From positions 1 to 64,000 of the forward strand of contig CBDUXT010000002.1 of the NCBI GenBank assembly GCA_965371245.1: a stretch of 64,000 nucleotides of DNA. The letters run 5' to 3'. The position numbers and the translations under genes are program-made. The stretch comes from CBDUXT01 sp965371245 (lineage in GTDB: Bacteria; Planctomycetota; Phycisphaerae; UBA1845). Position 1 is the stretch's first letter, and each line of letters opens with the position of its first letter. Positions 18,201 to 27,956 of the stretch are shown in pieces. The notes under the pieces were generated by a model. It had not been told where the DNA came from and did no database searches. It worked only from the letters and a program-made list of their open reading frames with translations.

Positions 18201-19347
18201 GCTCGCCACACAGTAGATTGGGGTCGGAGGGACACTCGGTTCCGTTGCCTTTGTACGCACCGCCGGCGGCAACGCACTCCGTTTCCGTCCGGATCGAACA
18301 GGCGTTCGCGGTGTTGTCGGGTGTTGGGTGACAGCATGCGCCGGTCGGCGTTCCACAAGCGACGGACGGATCGACCGGGCAGGTGGTGCCGTCCCCCTGA
18401 TACAGGCCGCCTTCCGCCGTGCAAATCTCGCGCGGGGTGATGACACACACGATGACGCCCGCCGACGTGGACAGGCAGCACGCACCGCCGCCGCAGGGCC
18501 CGTGATGGTTGATGGCCGCACCGGCCATGTCGGCCTCGCACGCGTTGCCATAGGTCATCCCGTCGCAGCCGCACACGGGATCCCACACATCGGGGCAACC
18601 AGTCGGCCGGGGCGCACACACGCCCATGAAGTCGCAGCAGCAGGCGCCGACGGGGAACTTGCAAAAGGCGGCGGGGTCGTCACACGGGATGCCCGCGATG
18701 CCGCCGCACGCCTGCGGGCAAGTGATCTCGCCAGAAAGGTCTGTACAGGTAGATCCCGATCCTTGCGGAATACCGCCTGAATCGAAGCAACAGGCCGGGT
18801 TCAGGTTGGCACAGAGATTCGGGCCAAACGACCCCAGACAGCAAGCCTGCACGTTGTCGCAACCGCCCGCGTTGTCGTGGAATCGTCCGCCCTCGCCGTT
18901 GCAAGTGTGCGTGTCCAGCGGCAGGCACGTCTCAAAGGGGACGAGGCCGTCCGAAATGTCGAGGCAGCACGTCGGTGGCGGCAACGGCACGCAGACGGCC
19001 AGGAACTGATCGTCGAGCCCATCACCGTCCGTGTCGGCCCCGAGGATCCGGCACACGCCGCCGTCGGGGCATCCGCCCACCGGAAACGGCGTAGCGTTGC
19101 CGAACTCGATGTGACACGAGTTGAAGTCCATGCACTCGCACACAGCGACGCGGATGGCGCCGGTGGCGAGGTCGAGCTCCATCGCACGGGCGAGGCATTG
19201 ATCCTCGGGAATCGGCGAGCACGCGAGTGGAACGCACTCGAGTCCGTCGGCCGAAGGGGCGCAGTCTTGCGCGCGGCTCGCGGGCGTAAGGGCAAGGACA
19301 CAACAACAGCAACAGATCGAAACAACGGCGGACTTGCTGGCAAACAT
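15208..19347 (-). CDS. Giant secreted Cys-rich protein with three Kazal-like domains and GACC repeats
   Basis: About 1379 residues from ATG 19347, which has GGGGAG upstream and starts a signal peptide (AVVSICCCCCVLALTPASRA). Three Kazal-like units carry DPVCGCDGMTYGNACEA, DPVCGCDGVTYGNRCEA and APVCGCDRVTYGNECES. Around eleven 35-45 residue units of the form GACC...C...GG.Y.GDGTTCP.DP...C fill the middle, arranged in a higher-order block that occurs at least twice. Near the C-terminus lie two copies of the 'PPGGW.VSEIS...VKWGP' domain, shared with the neighbouring small gene. There is no sorting signal at the end. Disulfide-rich, extracellular; protease inhibition by the Kazal units is plausible but not shown. 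Confidence 0.8.
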   Translation of the reverse strand: MFASKSAVVSICCCCCVLALTPASRAQDCAPSADGLECVPLACSPIPEDQCLARAMELDLATGAIRVAVCECMDFNSCHIEFGNATPFPVGGCPDGGVCRILGADTDGDGLDDQFLAVCVPLPPPTCCLDISDGLVPFETCLPLDTHTCNGEGGRFHDNAGGCDNVQACCLGSFGPNLCANLNPACCFDSGGIPQGSGSTCTDLSGEITCPQACGGIAGIPCDDPAAFCKFPVGACCCDFMGVCAPRPTGCPDVWDPVCGCDGMTYGNACEADMAGAAINHHGPCGGGACCLSTSAGVIVCVITPREICTAEGGLYQGDGTTCPVDPSVACGTPTGACCHPTPDNTANACSIRTETECVAAGGAYKGNGTECPSDPNLLCGEPLGACCSEVPGIPLPLPFCSNTTREQCVLGGGLFEGAATTCEVTEACCVVFGDQSECLDMNPFCCREFNGAPQGPGTSCLDPTGVLTCPTLCGGVTGIPCPGDNEFCRLPDGGCCCDFLGVCTPIPATCPPILDPVCGCDGVTYGNRCEASAIGVSVDHRGECITGACCLANAAGTVACFITTRQVCHAETGEFQGNGTTCPTDPNTPCAAPTGACCLNDPSTANLAACVETTEEKCGLEGGAYRGDGTACPDDPTQLCPPPQSACCLPDGNCLTLPRDVCVGANGTWNPDLPCELVDCPVVVTGACCLTLADGTTGCSVETPERCARLSGTYLGDNTTCPADGNLPCPLPTGACCVRDPVTATVACEITTVSGCEAASGEYRGDGTVCPDDPALLCDPQESACCFANGNCLNLPIDVCLNEGGSSTPGVPCDLVFCGTSPKGACCVDSLSGPMPPCSVITEAECLNMNGTYLGDNTTCPTDPNQICGLPCDPACPSGLLCFAGCGVLVQGSECVLFRADVGAVFLLGTHGGFAVGDRVRVSGCVDPMCMTTCQEGNGCIAENTISTCARICGGIAGIPCDDPSEFCKFPAGTCTIADNEGLCTPKPAGGCPEIFAPVCGCDRVTYGNECESDAAGVSIAHPGECQTFDCPATRVISDPHVSFCPPSVKTVQIILSPPAGVTAVAVEDTPPGGWSVSEISNNGTFDPVNRKVKWGPFFSGAIPEFVSYVATPSNAAVGPVCFAGTVSLDGLNRPICGDQCIDRRCCPRMAADRPRPACDACPIGDCGSCTGQACGDGQVSLCEMISYACAWMRGCNDDLAGMTRAAFVWRNGECACWGAAAANWFPTSCPGSSTGCCADVIPRDGTLGGVAGVSPVRTGATARVASIRRGTFSAGREVRVPITIEAPPGTSAVALEIEVPRGWQVTSISDEGQWDETNRKVKWGPLVDDLSRTVTFEARRKLVRIRSKAGRTGTAERYTGFSGTISFDGMNQPITVK

Positions 19348-19431
19348 GGCGTGGCTCCCCCAAAGAGACCTAATCCAGTCGGCGGTAGCCGCTTTGCCGA
19401 TCCGCGTGAGACGAACCGTGCAAGACCGCAA

Positions 19432-19732
19432 CGCGCCGGACGAAACCCCCCGTCCGATTGGACGACGTACCCCTCACCAAGTGCCGAAAATACTGGCGAC
19501 ATAGTGTAACCGATCGTGGCCCGGTTTTCCACCGCGAATTCCGACGGCACGGCATCTGCGTGCGCCCGGGCCCAGTGCCGCGTTCCGTGCCCGTGGCCGT
19601 GGACGTGGTTGATGCTGTTTCGGGCTATTCGGACACTTAGGCAGCCCGACCATTAGTCCGTGATTGCACGCTGAGCCGGTTCACGGGAGGGGTCCGGGTC
19701 GGGTTTCTTTGGTATCACGCTAGAGAGAAAAC
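19432..19732. other. Intergenic region between divergent secreted-protein genes
   Basis: About 300 bases between the large Cys-rich gene (minus) and the broken FG-GAP gene (plus). No gene, repeat or convincing promoter could be supported; the frames here are shadows. Confidence 0.4.
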
Positions 19733-20523
19733 ATGGATTCGATGAAGAGCGGCGGAAGGCCGTGCGGCCGGGTCCGGCAGCACCGCGGCATGCGCTGCGC
19801 GTTGACGGGGATGATTGTGGCCCTGGGCACGGCGCAGGCGTGCGCCCAGTGTGCAGAGCAGCAAAAGCTGACCGCCTCCGACGCGGGGGTCGATGACCAG
19901 TTCGGGTTTTCCGTCTACGTGAGCGGGGATGCGGCTGTGGTGGGGACGTCCGGGGAGGCGTACATCTTCCGCTTCAACGGAACCTCTTGGGTTGAAGAGC
20001 AAGAGCTGGCAGTCTCCGATCCGGGATTGGCAACTTTCTTCGGAGAAACCGTCTCCATCAGCGGCGGGAGGGCCGTGGTGGGGGCATGGGCCGATGTTTG
20101 CGCGGCCGGGCTCCTTCTGCGGGTCCGGCATACGTGTTCTCGTGTATCTCGGCCCCGACGCTCGTGAATCTCGACGTCAAGCCGGGAAGCTGCCCGAACC
20201 CGGTGAATCCCAAGAGCAAGGGTGTTGTGCCGGTCGCGGTTGTCGGCAGCCTTGATTTCGACGTGGCCACTCCGTTTGACGGCGAACCTTGCGCGTGTCA
20301 CAAACTCCGCGGCGATGGGATTGATGACCTAACGCTTACGTTCTCGACGTCCGAGATGAGCCGCGCGCTCGAGCTGAATGAATCACCAAAGGGCGAGACC
20401 ATCGAGCTTGTGCTTCGAGGAAGGCTGCAAGACGGAACGACGTTCGAGGCAACAGACTGCATCGTGATGCCCGGGTCGCGCCGGACCGCAAGCGAACTGC
20501 GCCGCACCGGAAGGTCGAAGTAG
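19733..20523 (+). pseudogene. FG-GAP repeat secreted protein, frameshifted
   Basis: The first frame gives a signal sequence (LTGMIVALGTAQACA) and FG-GAP/integrin-like repeats: LTASDAGVDDQFGFSVYVSG, EAYIFRFNGTSWVEEQEL and ISGGRAVVGAWAD. Between about 20090 and 20110 the coding sense passes to another frame, which continues GPAYVFSCISAPTLV and the module LDVKPGSCPNPVNPKSKG, VPVAVVGSLDFDVAT and LRGDGIDDLTLTFST. The second frame also seems internally shortened after FDVAT compared with the usual module. A one- or two-base indel plus deletion makes this a broken gene. It ends with an unusual basic tail. Confidence 0.75.
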
Positions 20524-20679
20524 CCCCGATGCTCGCGCTTCGCTTGGGCATGCCCCTAACAGACTGTTGAAGAAAGCCGGCACGACACTTTTTGAACGGA
20601 CTGCTGGATAGGATCCAAGGCCGTTTCCATAACACACGGCGCTGTTTCGAGTCAACCGCTCCCTGACGAGTCGGACCGG

Positions 20680-20874
20680 GTGCATGACCGAATCGGCGGT
20701 CAGTTCTCAGAGCGCAGGGCGCGAGCCCTGTGACCGGTCTGGTATCGAAGAAGCCCTGTGCTTGTTCGCATCGTGTCGGTGGGCTCGCGCCCACGGCTCT
20801 GACGCGGCGTGGCGCCGTCAAGATGGCGTTGCACGGTCCGCCAAAACTGTCACGCACCCAGTAGGACCACATTC
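20680..20874 (+). repeat. Dispersed three-hairpin repeat, copy 1
   Basis: This ~195-base stretch matches the minus strand of 59683-59866 at most positions. It contains three GC hairpins: CAGGGC-GCGA-GCCCTG, GTGGGC-TCGC-GCCCAC and GGCG-TG-GCGCC. A frame runs through both copies but differs by stops and has no protein likeness, so I do not call it coding. The rest of 20524-21267 (about 740 bases before the MATE gene) holds no gene. An AGACTGTTGAAGAAAGCCGG at 20571-20590 recurs in part near 61685. Confidence 0.7.
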
Positions 20875-21267
20875 GCAGCCGCTGTTGGGGTAAGCCCAAG
20901 CCGCGGCGCGATCTTCCTTTGCGCGTTCGCGCATCGCGGCCGCGAGAATAAACGTGAACAAGGCGCCCCGTGTCGGCACCCTTCGTCCGGGCGGGCCACA
21001 CCTGCCGCTCGAACGGTTTCTCGATCCTGCCTCGATGAGCCCCGAGGCGCAAATCGTGGGTTCTTGCGGTTTGCATCCCGACGGCCGGCTCGTTATCATT
21101 CCCGCATCATGATCATGCACACCCTGACAACGCGCGTTTAAGCACCCTTTCCGCATGTGAGGCCGTTGCGCTAGTTTCCGCGGCCGGTCTCTCGAACCCG
21201 AAGAGAACTTGTCCGGCGCCTTTCCCAGTCCCTTGCGGGCGTAGGGTTACGCTTACCCCGTGAACGA

Positions 21268-22815
21268 ATGTCAAGAGAACAGGACAACCTCGTGACCGCA
21301 ACCGGCGATGCCGGGTCAACCATGTCCGGCGCTCGGGAGAAGGCTGACGTCTGCGCGCCGCCGGCAGGCTCGGCGCCGCTGATGGACTCCGATTCGGCGA
21401 GCCGCAAGGCCGAAATCCGCAACGTCATCACCATGGCGATCCCCATGGTGATTACGACGAGTTCGCGCGCGCTCATGGACGTCGTGGACTACGCGATGAT
21501 CACGCGCCTGGGCGAACCGGAGGCCCAGGCGGCCATCCTGCCGGCCCAGATCGTCATGTGGTCCTACATCATCCTCGGGCTCGGCATCGCCTCGATGGTC
21601 AACACCTTCGCGTCGCAAGCGCTGGGGCGAAAACGATTCTCCGAATGCAGCGCCTACGCCTGGCAGGCGATCTACATCGCGATCTTCTTTGGGCTCGTCG
21701 GGCTCGCCCTTCCACCGATGTTGCCTGGGTTGATGCAGGCGTTCGGGCATGCCCCGCGCGTGCAGGTGCTGGAGTTGGCCTACTCTCGCGTGGCCCTTTT
21801 GACGGTCGCGCCGACCATCGCGGCCTACGGGCTGGGTTGGTTCTTTGTCGGCGTGCATAGGCCGTGGACCACGATGTGGTCGGCCATCGAGGCCAACGCG
21901 GTCAACGTGGTCGTGAGCTTCGTGCTGATCTTCGGCTACGTCGGTTTTGAGCCGATGGGCATCGCCGGCGCTGCCTGGGGGACCATGGCCGCCGTCTGTT
22001 TCCGAACCGTCCGGCTGCTCATCACGATGCTCGCGCCGGCTGCGGCGCGGCAGTTCCAGTCTCGCGCCATGTGGCGGCCTTCGCCCAGGCTGCTGGCCAA
22101 CCTGCTGCGCGTCGGGCTGCCGTTCAGCCTTCAGATGCTCTGCGAAGTCGTGGTTTGGGCGATCTTCGTGAACGTGCTGATCGGGCGCATGTTCGGTACG
22201 GTTCACCTGATCGCGACCAACACGGCCTGGCAGTACATGCGCATCGCCTTCATGCCCACGTGGGGCGTGGGACAGGCGCTTCAGGCTCTGGTCGGCAAGT
22301 CCATCGGCGCGGGTAAGCCAGAGCGGGCGATGCGTGAAGCGCGTGTGGCCGTGCTGGTGACGCTTGGCTACATGGGCGCGCTGTCCGTGGTCTATTGGCT
22401 GTTTGGAGCGACCTTGATCGGCTGGTTCAACGCCGACCCGGAGGTCGTGCGCATCGGCCGGGTCATCATGATCTGCGCCGCGTTTTTTCAGTTGTTCGAT
22501 GCGGTCGGGATCACCTATAGCTGCGCGCTGCGCGGGGCGGGCGACACCTTGATCCCGTCCGTGTTCTTCATCATCTGCAACTGGGTCATCATCGTCGGCG
22601 GCGGTTGGGCGGTGGCGACGCGCTGGCCACAGTTGGGCAGTTTCGGTCCGTGGCTCGCCGCGTCGGGTCTGATTGTCGTAACGGGCGTGTTCCTTTGGTG
22701 GCGATGGCGCAGCCGTGCCTGGATGAAGATCGACTTGTTCAAAGAGAGCGGGCGGGCTGCCGCCGCGAAGGTCGCAGAGTCAACCGAAGTCGCGACCGGT
22801 GTGCCCGGCGCGTAG
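21268..22815 (+). CDS. MATE-family efflux transporter
   Basis: 515 residues with about twelve membrane helices in two related halves, typical of MATE (NorM/DinF-like) cation-coupled exporters. The N-terminal ~45 residues are hydrophilic. Family text includes ITMAIPMVITTSSRALMDVV, DYAMITRLGEPEAQAA, GLGIASMVNTFASQALGRK and, in the second half, IGAGKPERAMREARVAV and CALRGAGDTLIPSVFF. Starts at ATG 21268 without a strong ribosome site; the true start may be further in. Substrate unknown. Confidence 0.9.
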   Translation: MSREQDNLVTATGDAGSTMSGAREKADVCAPPAGSAPLMDSDSASRKAEIRNVITMAIPMVITTSSRALMDVVDYAMITRLGEPEAQAAILPAQIVMWSYIILGLGIASMVNTFASQALGRKRFSECSAYAWQAIYIAIFFGLVGLALPPMLPGLMQAFGHAPRVQVLELAYSRVALLTVAPTIAAYGLGWFFVGVHRPWTTMWSAIEANAVNVVVSFVLIFGYVGFEPMGIAGAAWGTMAAVCFRTVRLLITMLAPAAARQFQSRAMWRPSPRLLANLLRVGLPFSLQMLCEVVVWAIFVNVLIGRMFGTVHLIATNTAWQYMRIAFMPTWGVGQALQALVGKSIGAGKPERAMREARVAVLVTLGYMGALSVVYWLFGATLIGWFNADPEVVRIGRVIMICAAFFQLFDAVGITYSCALRGAGDTLIPSVFFIICNWVIIVGGGWAVATRWPQLGSFGPWLAASGLIVVTGVFLWWRWRSRAWMKIDLFKESGRAAAAKVAESTEVATGVPGA

Positions 22816-23059
22816 GTGCCCGTCCTTGCGAAGCGAAGGTGGCATTGGAAAGACCCAATGACGGTTCTTCAGTTTCGTCCGTCCCCCACCGTTCGCCAAC
22901 AGCGACGGACGGGGCACCCAATCCAGAGGCCTGCCCGATGTCCATTCCGTTACGCACCCCCTGGCGTGAGCCGCGTCTTGCAGGCCCTGGCCGTCTCGCC
23001 GATGATGCTTCGAACGGACCCATTGTCTCTTGCCTCAGTTCGCACCGACGGAATGACCC

Positions 23060-23674
23060 ATGTCCGCTTCGCCGATTCAACTGGCCGTGCTCATCTCCGG
23101 TGGCGGGCGGACGCTCATCAATCTCCATGAGCGCATCGTGGCCGGCTCGCTGGACGCATCCATCAACGTCGTCGTCAGTTCCAAAGAAGATGCGCCGGGT
23201 GTGCGGCGATCGCGCGAGCTGGGGCTGACTACGGTTGTTCTTGAGCGCAACAAGCTATCGCCCGAGGCGTTCGACGAGCGCCTTTCTCAAGCCGTTGCCG
23301 GCGCGGACCTCGTGTGCATGGCCGGCTTCCTGTCACTCTGGCGCATTCCCGATGCGTGGACGGGTCGGGTGATCAACATCCACCCCGCGCTGTTGCCGGA
23401 CTTCGGTGGGCGCGGCATGTACGGTCGCCGCGTCCACGAGGCCGTCTTGGCCGGCGGAAAAACCGAAAGCGGATGCACGGTTCATTTCTGCGATAACCAG
23501 TACGATCACGGACCCGTCATCCTCCAACGCAAGGTGCCGGTCGTACCGGGTGACACGCCCGAGGCCCTGGCCGCGCGGGTCTTTGATGAGGAGTGCATCG
23601 CCTATCCTGGGGCCATTCAGCTCCTCGCCGAGCAACGCATCAGCCTTTCCAACGGCGTGGTCACCATCAAGTAA
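23060..23674 (+). CDS. purN: Phosphoribosylglycinamide formyltransferase
   Basis: 204 residues of the PurN family, which transfers a formyl group from 10-formyl-THF to GAR in purine synthesis. The catalytic segment is RVINIHPALLPDFGGRGMYG (Asn and His), with the downstream CDNQYDHGPVILQRKVPV supplying the catalytic Asp. The N-terminal loop is SGGGRTLINLHE rather than the common SGNGSNL. Length matches the family. It stands alone between MATE and AGCS genes; no other purine gene is near. Confidence 0.92.
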   Translation: MSASPIQLAVLISGGGRTLINLHERIVAGSLDASINVVVSSKEDAPGVRRSRELGLTTVVLERNKLSPEAFDERLSQAVAGADLVCMAGFLSLWRIPDAWTGRVINIHPALLPDFGGRGMYGRRVHEAVLAGGKTESGCTVHFCDNQYDHGPVILQRKVPVVPGDTPEALAARVFDEECIAYPGAIQLLAEQRISLSNGVVTIK

Positions 23675-24038
23675 CGCATCTGTTGGCGGGGTGGCATGGC
23701 CACGCCTTGAGAGACGCTCATGTTTCGACAGGCTTAAGGCGTGGCCATGTTGGTTGAGAACGCATCGATGTTCCGTTCGCCGCAACATGCCAACGCAAGC
23801 GTGGGCATGGCACCCAGCGCCACGAGAGCGTGGGTCCATGAAGTCGCCTCCACCACCGAGGATGGCCACACCCTGGCGACCCACCGCCGAGCACGGGGCT
23901 TGTGATTCGCGCCAAAAAGGGTCACAATCGTTGAGTCGGGCTCGCCGCCGGGTCGATTCGCGCGGTTGACTTCTCGGTGCAAGCCCGCTTCTCGTTCGTT
24001 GATTCGACCGCCACGATCGGTCAAGAGGGACTGTGCCG
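23675..24038. repeat. Intergenic stretch with two inverted repeats
   Basis: After purN a 14-bp perfect inverted repeat (CATGGCCACGCCTT at 23695-23708, AAGGCGTGGCCATG at 23736-23749) forms a strong stem, and a second TGCCAACGC/GCGTGGGCA lies at about 23788-23806. The 'GCGTGGGCATGGCACCC' text is the kind scattered through planctomycete genomes. The first may also slow or end purN transcription; no T-run follows. No gene is seen. Confidence 0.5.
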
Positions 24039-25814
<1,776 letters not shown>

Positions 25815-25921
25815 CGCGTTTTCGGCAGTGGCCGGAGGTCAACCGGTTCGCTTGGGCCTTGGACCGGGCAACACCGACACAGGCGTCACACTCACGTAGA
25901 CATTGAGGAGTCGTTGACACA

Positions 25922-27532
25922 ATGGACAAACCCAAAGAGCAATGGGGCACGCGTCTAGGTGTGATCATGGCCGTCGCCGGGTCGGCTGTCGGGTTGGGAA
26001 ACTTCCTTCGCTTCCCCGGACAGGCGGCAGCGAACGGTGGCGGGGCGTTCATGATCCCCTACTTCTGTGCCCTGATCTTCCTGGGCATTCCGATCTGTTG
26101 GGCCGAGTGGATCATGGGCCGTGCGGGTGGAAAGAGGGGCTACAACTCCTGCCCGGGAATCTTCGGCGCCCTGGGTCGCGGACCCGCGTGGCGATACGTC
26201 GGCGTCGTCGGTCTGCTGATCCCCATCTGCGTCTACATGTTCTACGTCGTCATCGAGTCGTGGTGTCTTGGCTACGCTTGGGCGTATCTGGTGGGCAACA
26301 TCGATCTGGGTAACGAGCCATCGAAGTATGCGGAAAAGAGCCTGGCGTTCTATGGCGACTTCGTGGGGATCGATGCGGACGGAGCCGTCGTGAAATCGGG
26401 CTTGTCCGGTCCGATGCTGTTTTGGATCATCACGTTCGCGATCAACTTTTTCCTCATCTTTCGAGGCATCACCAAGGGAATCGAGGCGTTCTGTGTTCGC
26501 GCCATGCCGCTCATGGTCATCTGCGCCTTTGTGGTGTTGGTTCGCGTCCTCACGTTGGGAACGCCGGACGCCGCGCATCCGGAACTGAACGTCACGAACG
26601 GTCTGGGCTTCATGTGGAACCCGAAGGCCCCCATCGAAGGTGACCCGTGGTACTACGCGCTGATGGACCCACAGACGTGGCTCGCCGCGGCCGGGCAGAT
26701 CTTCTTCAGCCTTTCTGTGGGCTTCGGCATCATCGTGAACTACGCCAGCTACTTGAAGAAGGACGACGACGTCGTCCTGTCGGGCCTGACGGCGGCGTCC
26801 ACGAACGAGTTCTTCGAAGTGTGCCTGGGCGGTTTAATTACCTTGACTGCTGCTTTTGTGTTCCTGGGGGCGGCCGGCGCATCGACGGGAGGTTACAGTC
26901 TGGCGTTCGCCACGCTGCCGGTCGTGTTCGAGTACATGGGCGGCATGGGGCGGTTCGTCGGGTTCTGTTGGTTCTTCATGTTGTTCCTAGCTGCCATTAC
27001 GAGTTCCCTGTCGATGCTTCAGCCGGCCATCGCGTTCCTTGAAGAGGGATTGGCGATCGGGCGAAAAGCCTCGGTCGCGATTCTCGGCGTCATCACCGCC
27101 ATGGGCTCCGGCTTCGTGATCTACTTCAGCGCCAACCAGACAGCACTAAACACGGTCGATTTCTGGGTTGGAACTGCGTTGATCTTCGTGCTGGCGATGA
27201 TCGAAGTGATTCTGTTCGCCTGGGTCTACGGGGTCGATAACGGCTACAAAGAGGCCCAGCAGGGCGCCGAACTTCAGATACCGCGGGTTTGGAAGTTTGT
27301 CATCAAATACATCTCACCCGTATACCTTGTGACTGTTTTTGTCGCATGGTGTTTGACCAACCTCCCGGCGCAGGCCAAGGCGGTGCGTGGGGACAGTGTC
27401 GCAATGATGGCGATGGGCCTTATTGCCATCGTCACGATCTTCCTTCTGATCCTCATTTTTCTGGCGTCGCGCCGATGGAACAAGCTCAACAGCGCGGCGG
27501 GATACGCCGCAGAAACGGAGGGCGCATCATGA
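25922..27532 (+). CDS. NSS-family sodium-dependent amino-acid transporter
   Basis: 536 residues, LeuT/NSS fold with about twelve membrane helices. The first helix has GVIMAVAGSAVGLGNFLRFP, the Na+/substrate site of the family, followed by GGGAFMIPYF and ICWAEWIMGRAGGKRG. GAGGAG precedes ATG 25922. It follows the AGCS gene by about 110 bases and overlaps a small membrane ORF at its end. Substrate not predictable, but amino acids are likely. Confidence 0.92.
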   Translation: MDKPKEQWGTRLGVIMAVAGSAVGLGNFLRFPGQAAANGGGAFMIPYFCALIFLGIPICWAEWIMGRAGGKRGYNSCPGIFGALGRGPAWRYVGVVGLLIPICVYMFYVVIESWCLGYAWAYLVGNIDLGNEPSKYAEKSLAFYGDFVGIDADGAVVKSGLSGPMLFWIITFAINFFLIFRGITKGIEAFCVRAMPLMVICAFVVLVRVLTLGTPDAAHPELNVTNGLGFMWNPKAPIEGDPWYYALMDPQTWLAAAGQIFFSLSVGFGIIVNYASYLKKDDDVVLSGLTAASTNEFFEVCLGGLITLTAAFVFLGAAGASTGGYSLAFATLPVVFEYMGGMGRFVGFCWFFMLFLAAITSSLSMLQPAIAFLEEGLAIGRKASVAILGVITAMGSGFVIYFSANQTALNTVDFWVGTALIFVLAMIEVILFAWVYGVDNGYKEAQQGAELQIPRVWKFVIKYISPVYLVTVFVAWCLTNLPAQAKAVRGDSVAMMAMGLIAIVTIFLLILIFLASRRWNKLNSAAGYAAETEGAS

Positions 27533-27681
27533 CCGCTGGTGGCTGGATTTTCATGTTGGGATCGATCGCGTTCGTGGTGGGCTTGCTCTGCTTTTGCTAC
27601 TACCGTGTGCTAACGCACCCGGGGCCCGAAGCGAATACGCCCGCGCGGCAGGACCTCGACACGCACGACCAGGATACGTAG
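27529..27681 (+). CDS. Small single-helix protein, possible NSS/MetS-type small subunit
   Basis: A 50-residue frame begins at ATG 27529, overlapping the transporter stop (ATGA). It has one membrane helix, GWIFMLGSIAFVVGLLCFCY, then a polar tail RVLTHPGPEANTPARQDLDT. Small overlapping ORFs of this kind follow several NSS transporters (the MetP/MetS pair is the known case), so it is likely a transporter partner. There is no sequence proof beyond size, helix and coupling. Confidence 0.6.
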   Translation: MTAGGWIFMLGSIAFVVGLLCFCYYRVLTHPGPEANTPARQDLDTHDQDT

Positions 27682-27956
27682 GGCACCAGACTCGGGCTGC
27701 AACGCGCCGACATAGGGATGGCGCGTTCGTTGGTTCAAGCCAGCTCTTGTTTTGGCCGTTATGCGCCGGTGAGGCGCCCACCTTGCGACGTGCGTTCGCG
27801 GACGGCTCACGTCGATTCCCCGAATGACTCGGGACTTTTCGCCACCTTGGGTGGGCGCCCGTACGGCTCGATTGATCCGATTCGGCGCTTCTGTGGACGG
27901 CTGACTTCGTAACCCATACGCTGACACGTCTGAACCGAAATCCCCGGAGGCATTCC

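Noticed and set aside
20684..20893. 69-residue frame over the dispersed repeat
   Set aside because: The frame is shared with the other copy only because the DNA is repeated; hairpins explain it and the residues have no protein character.
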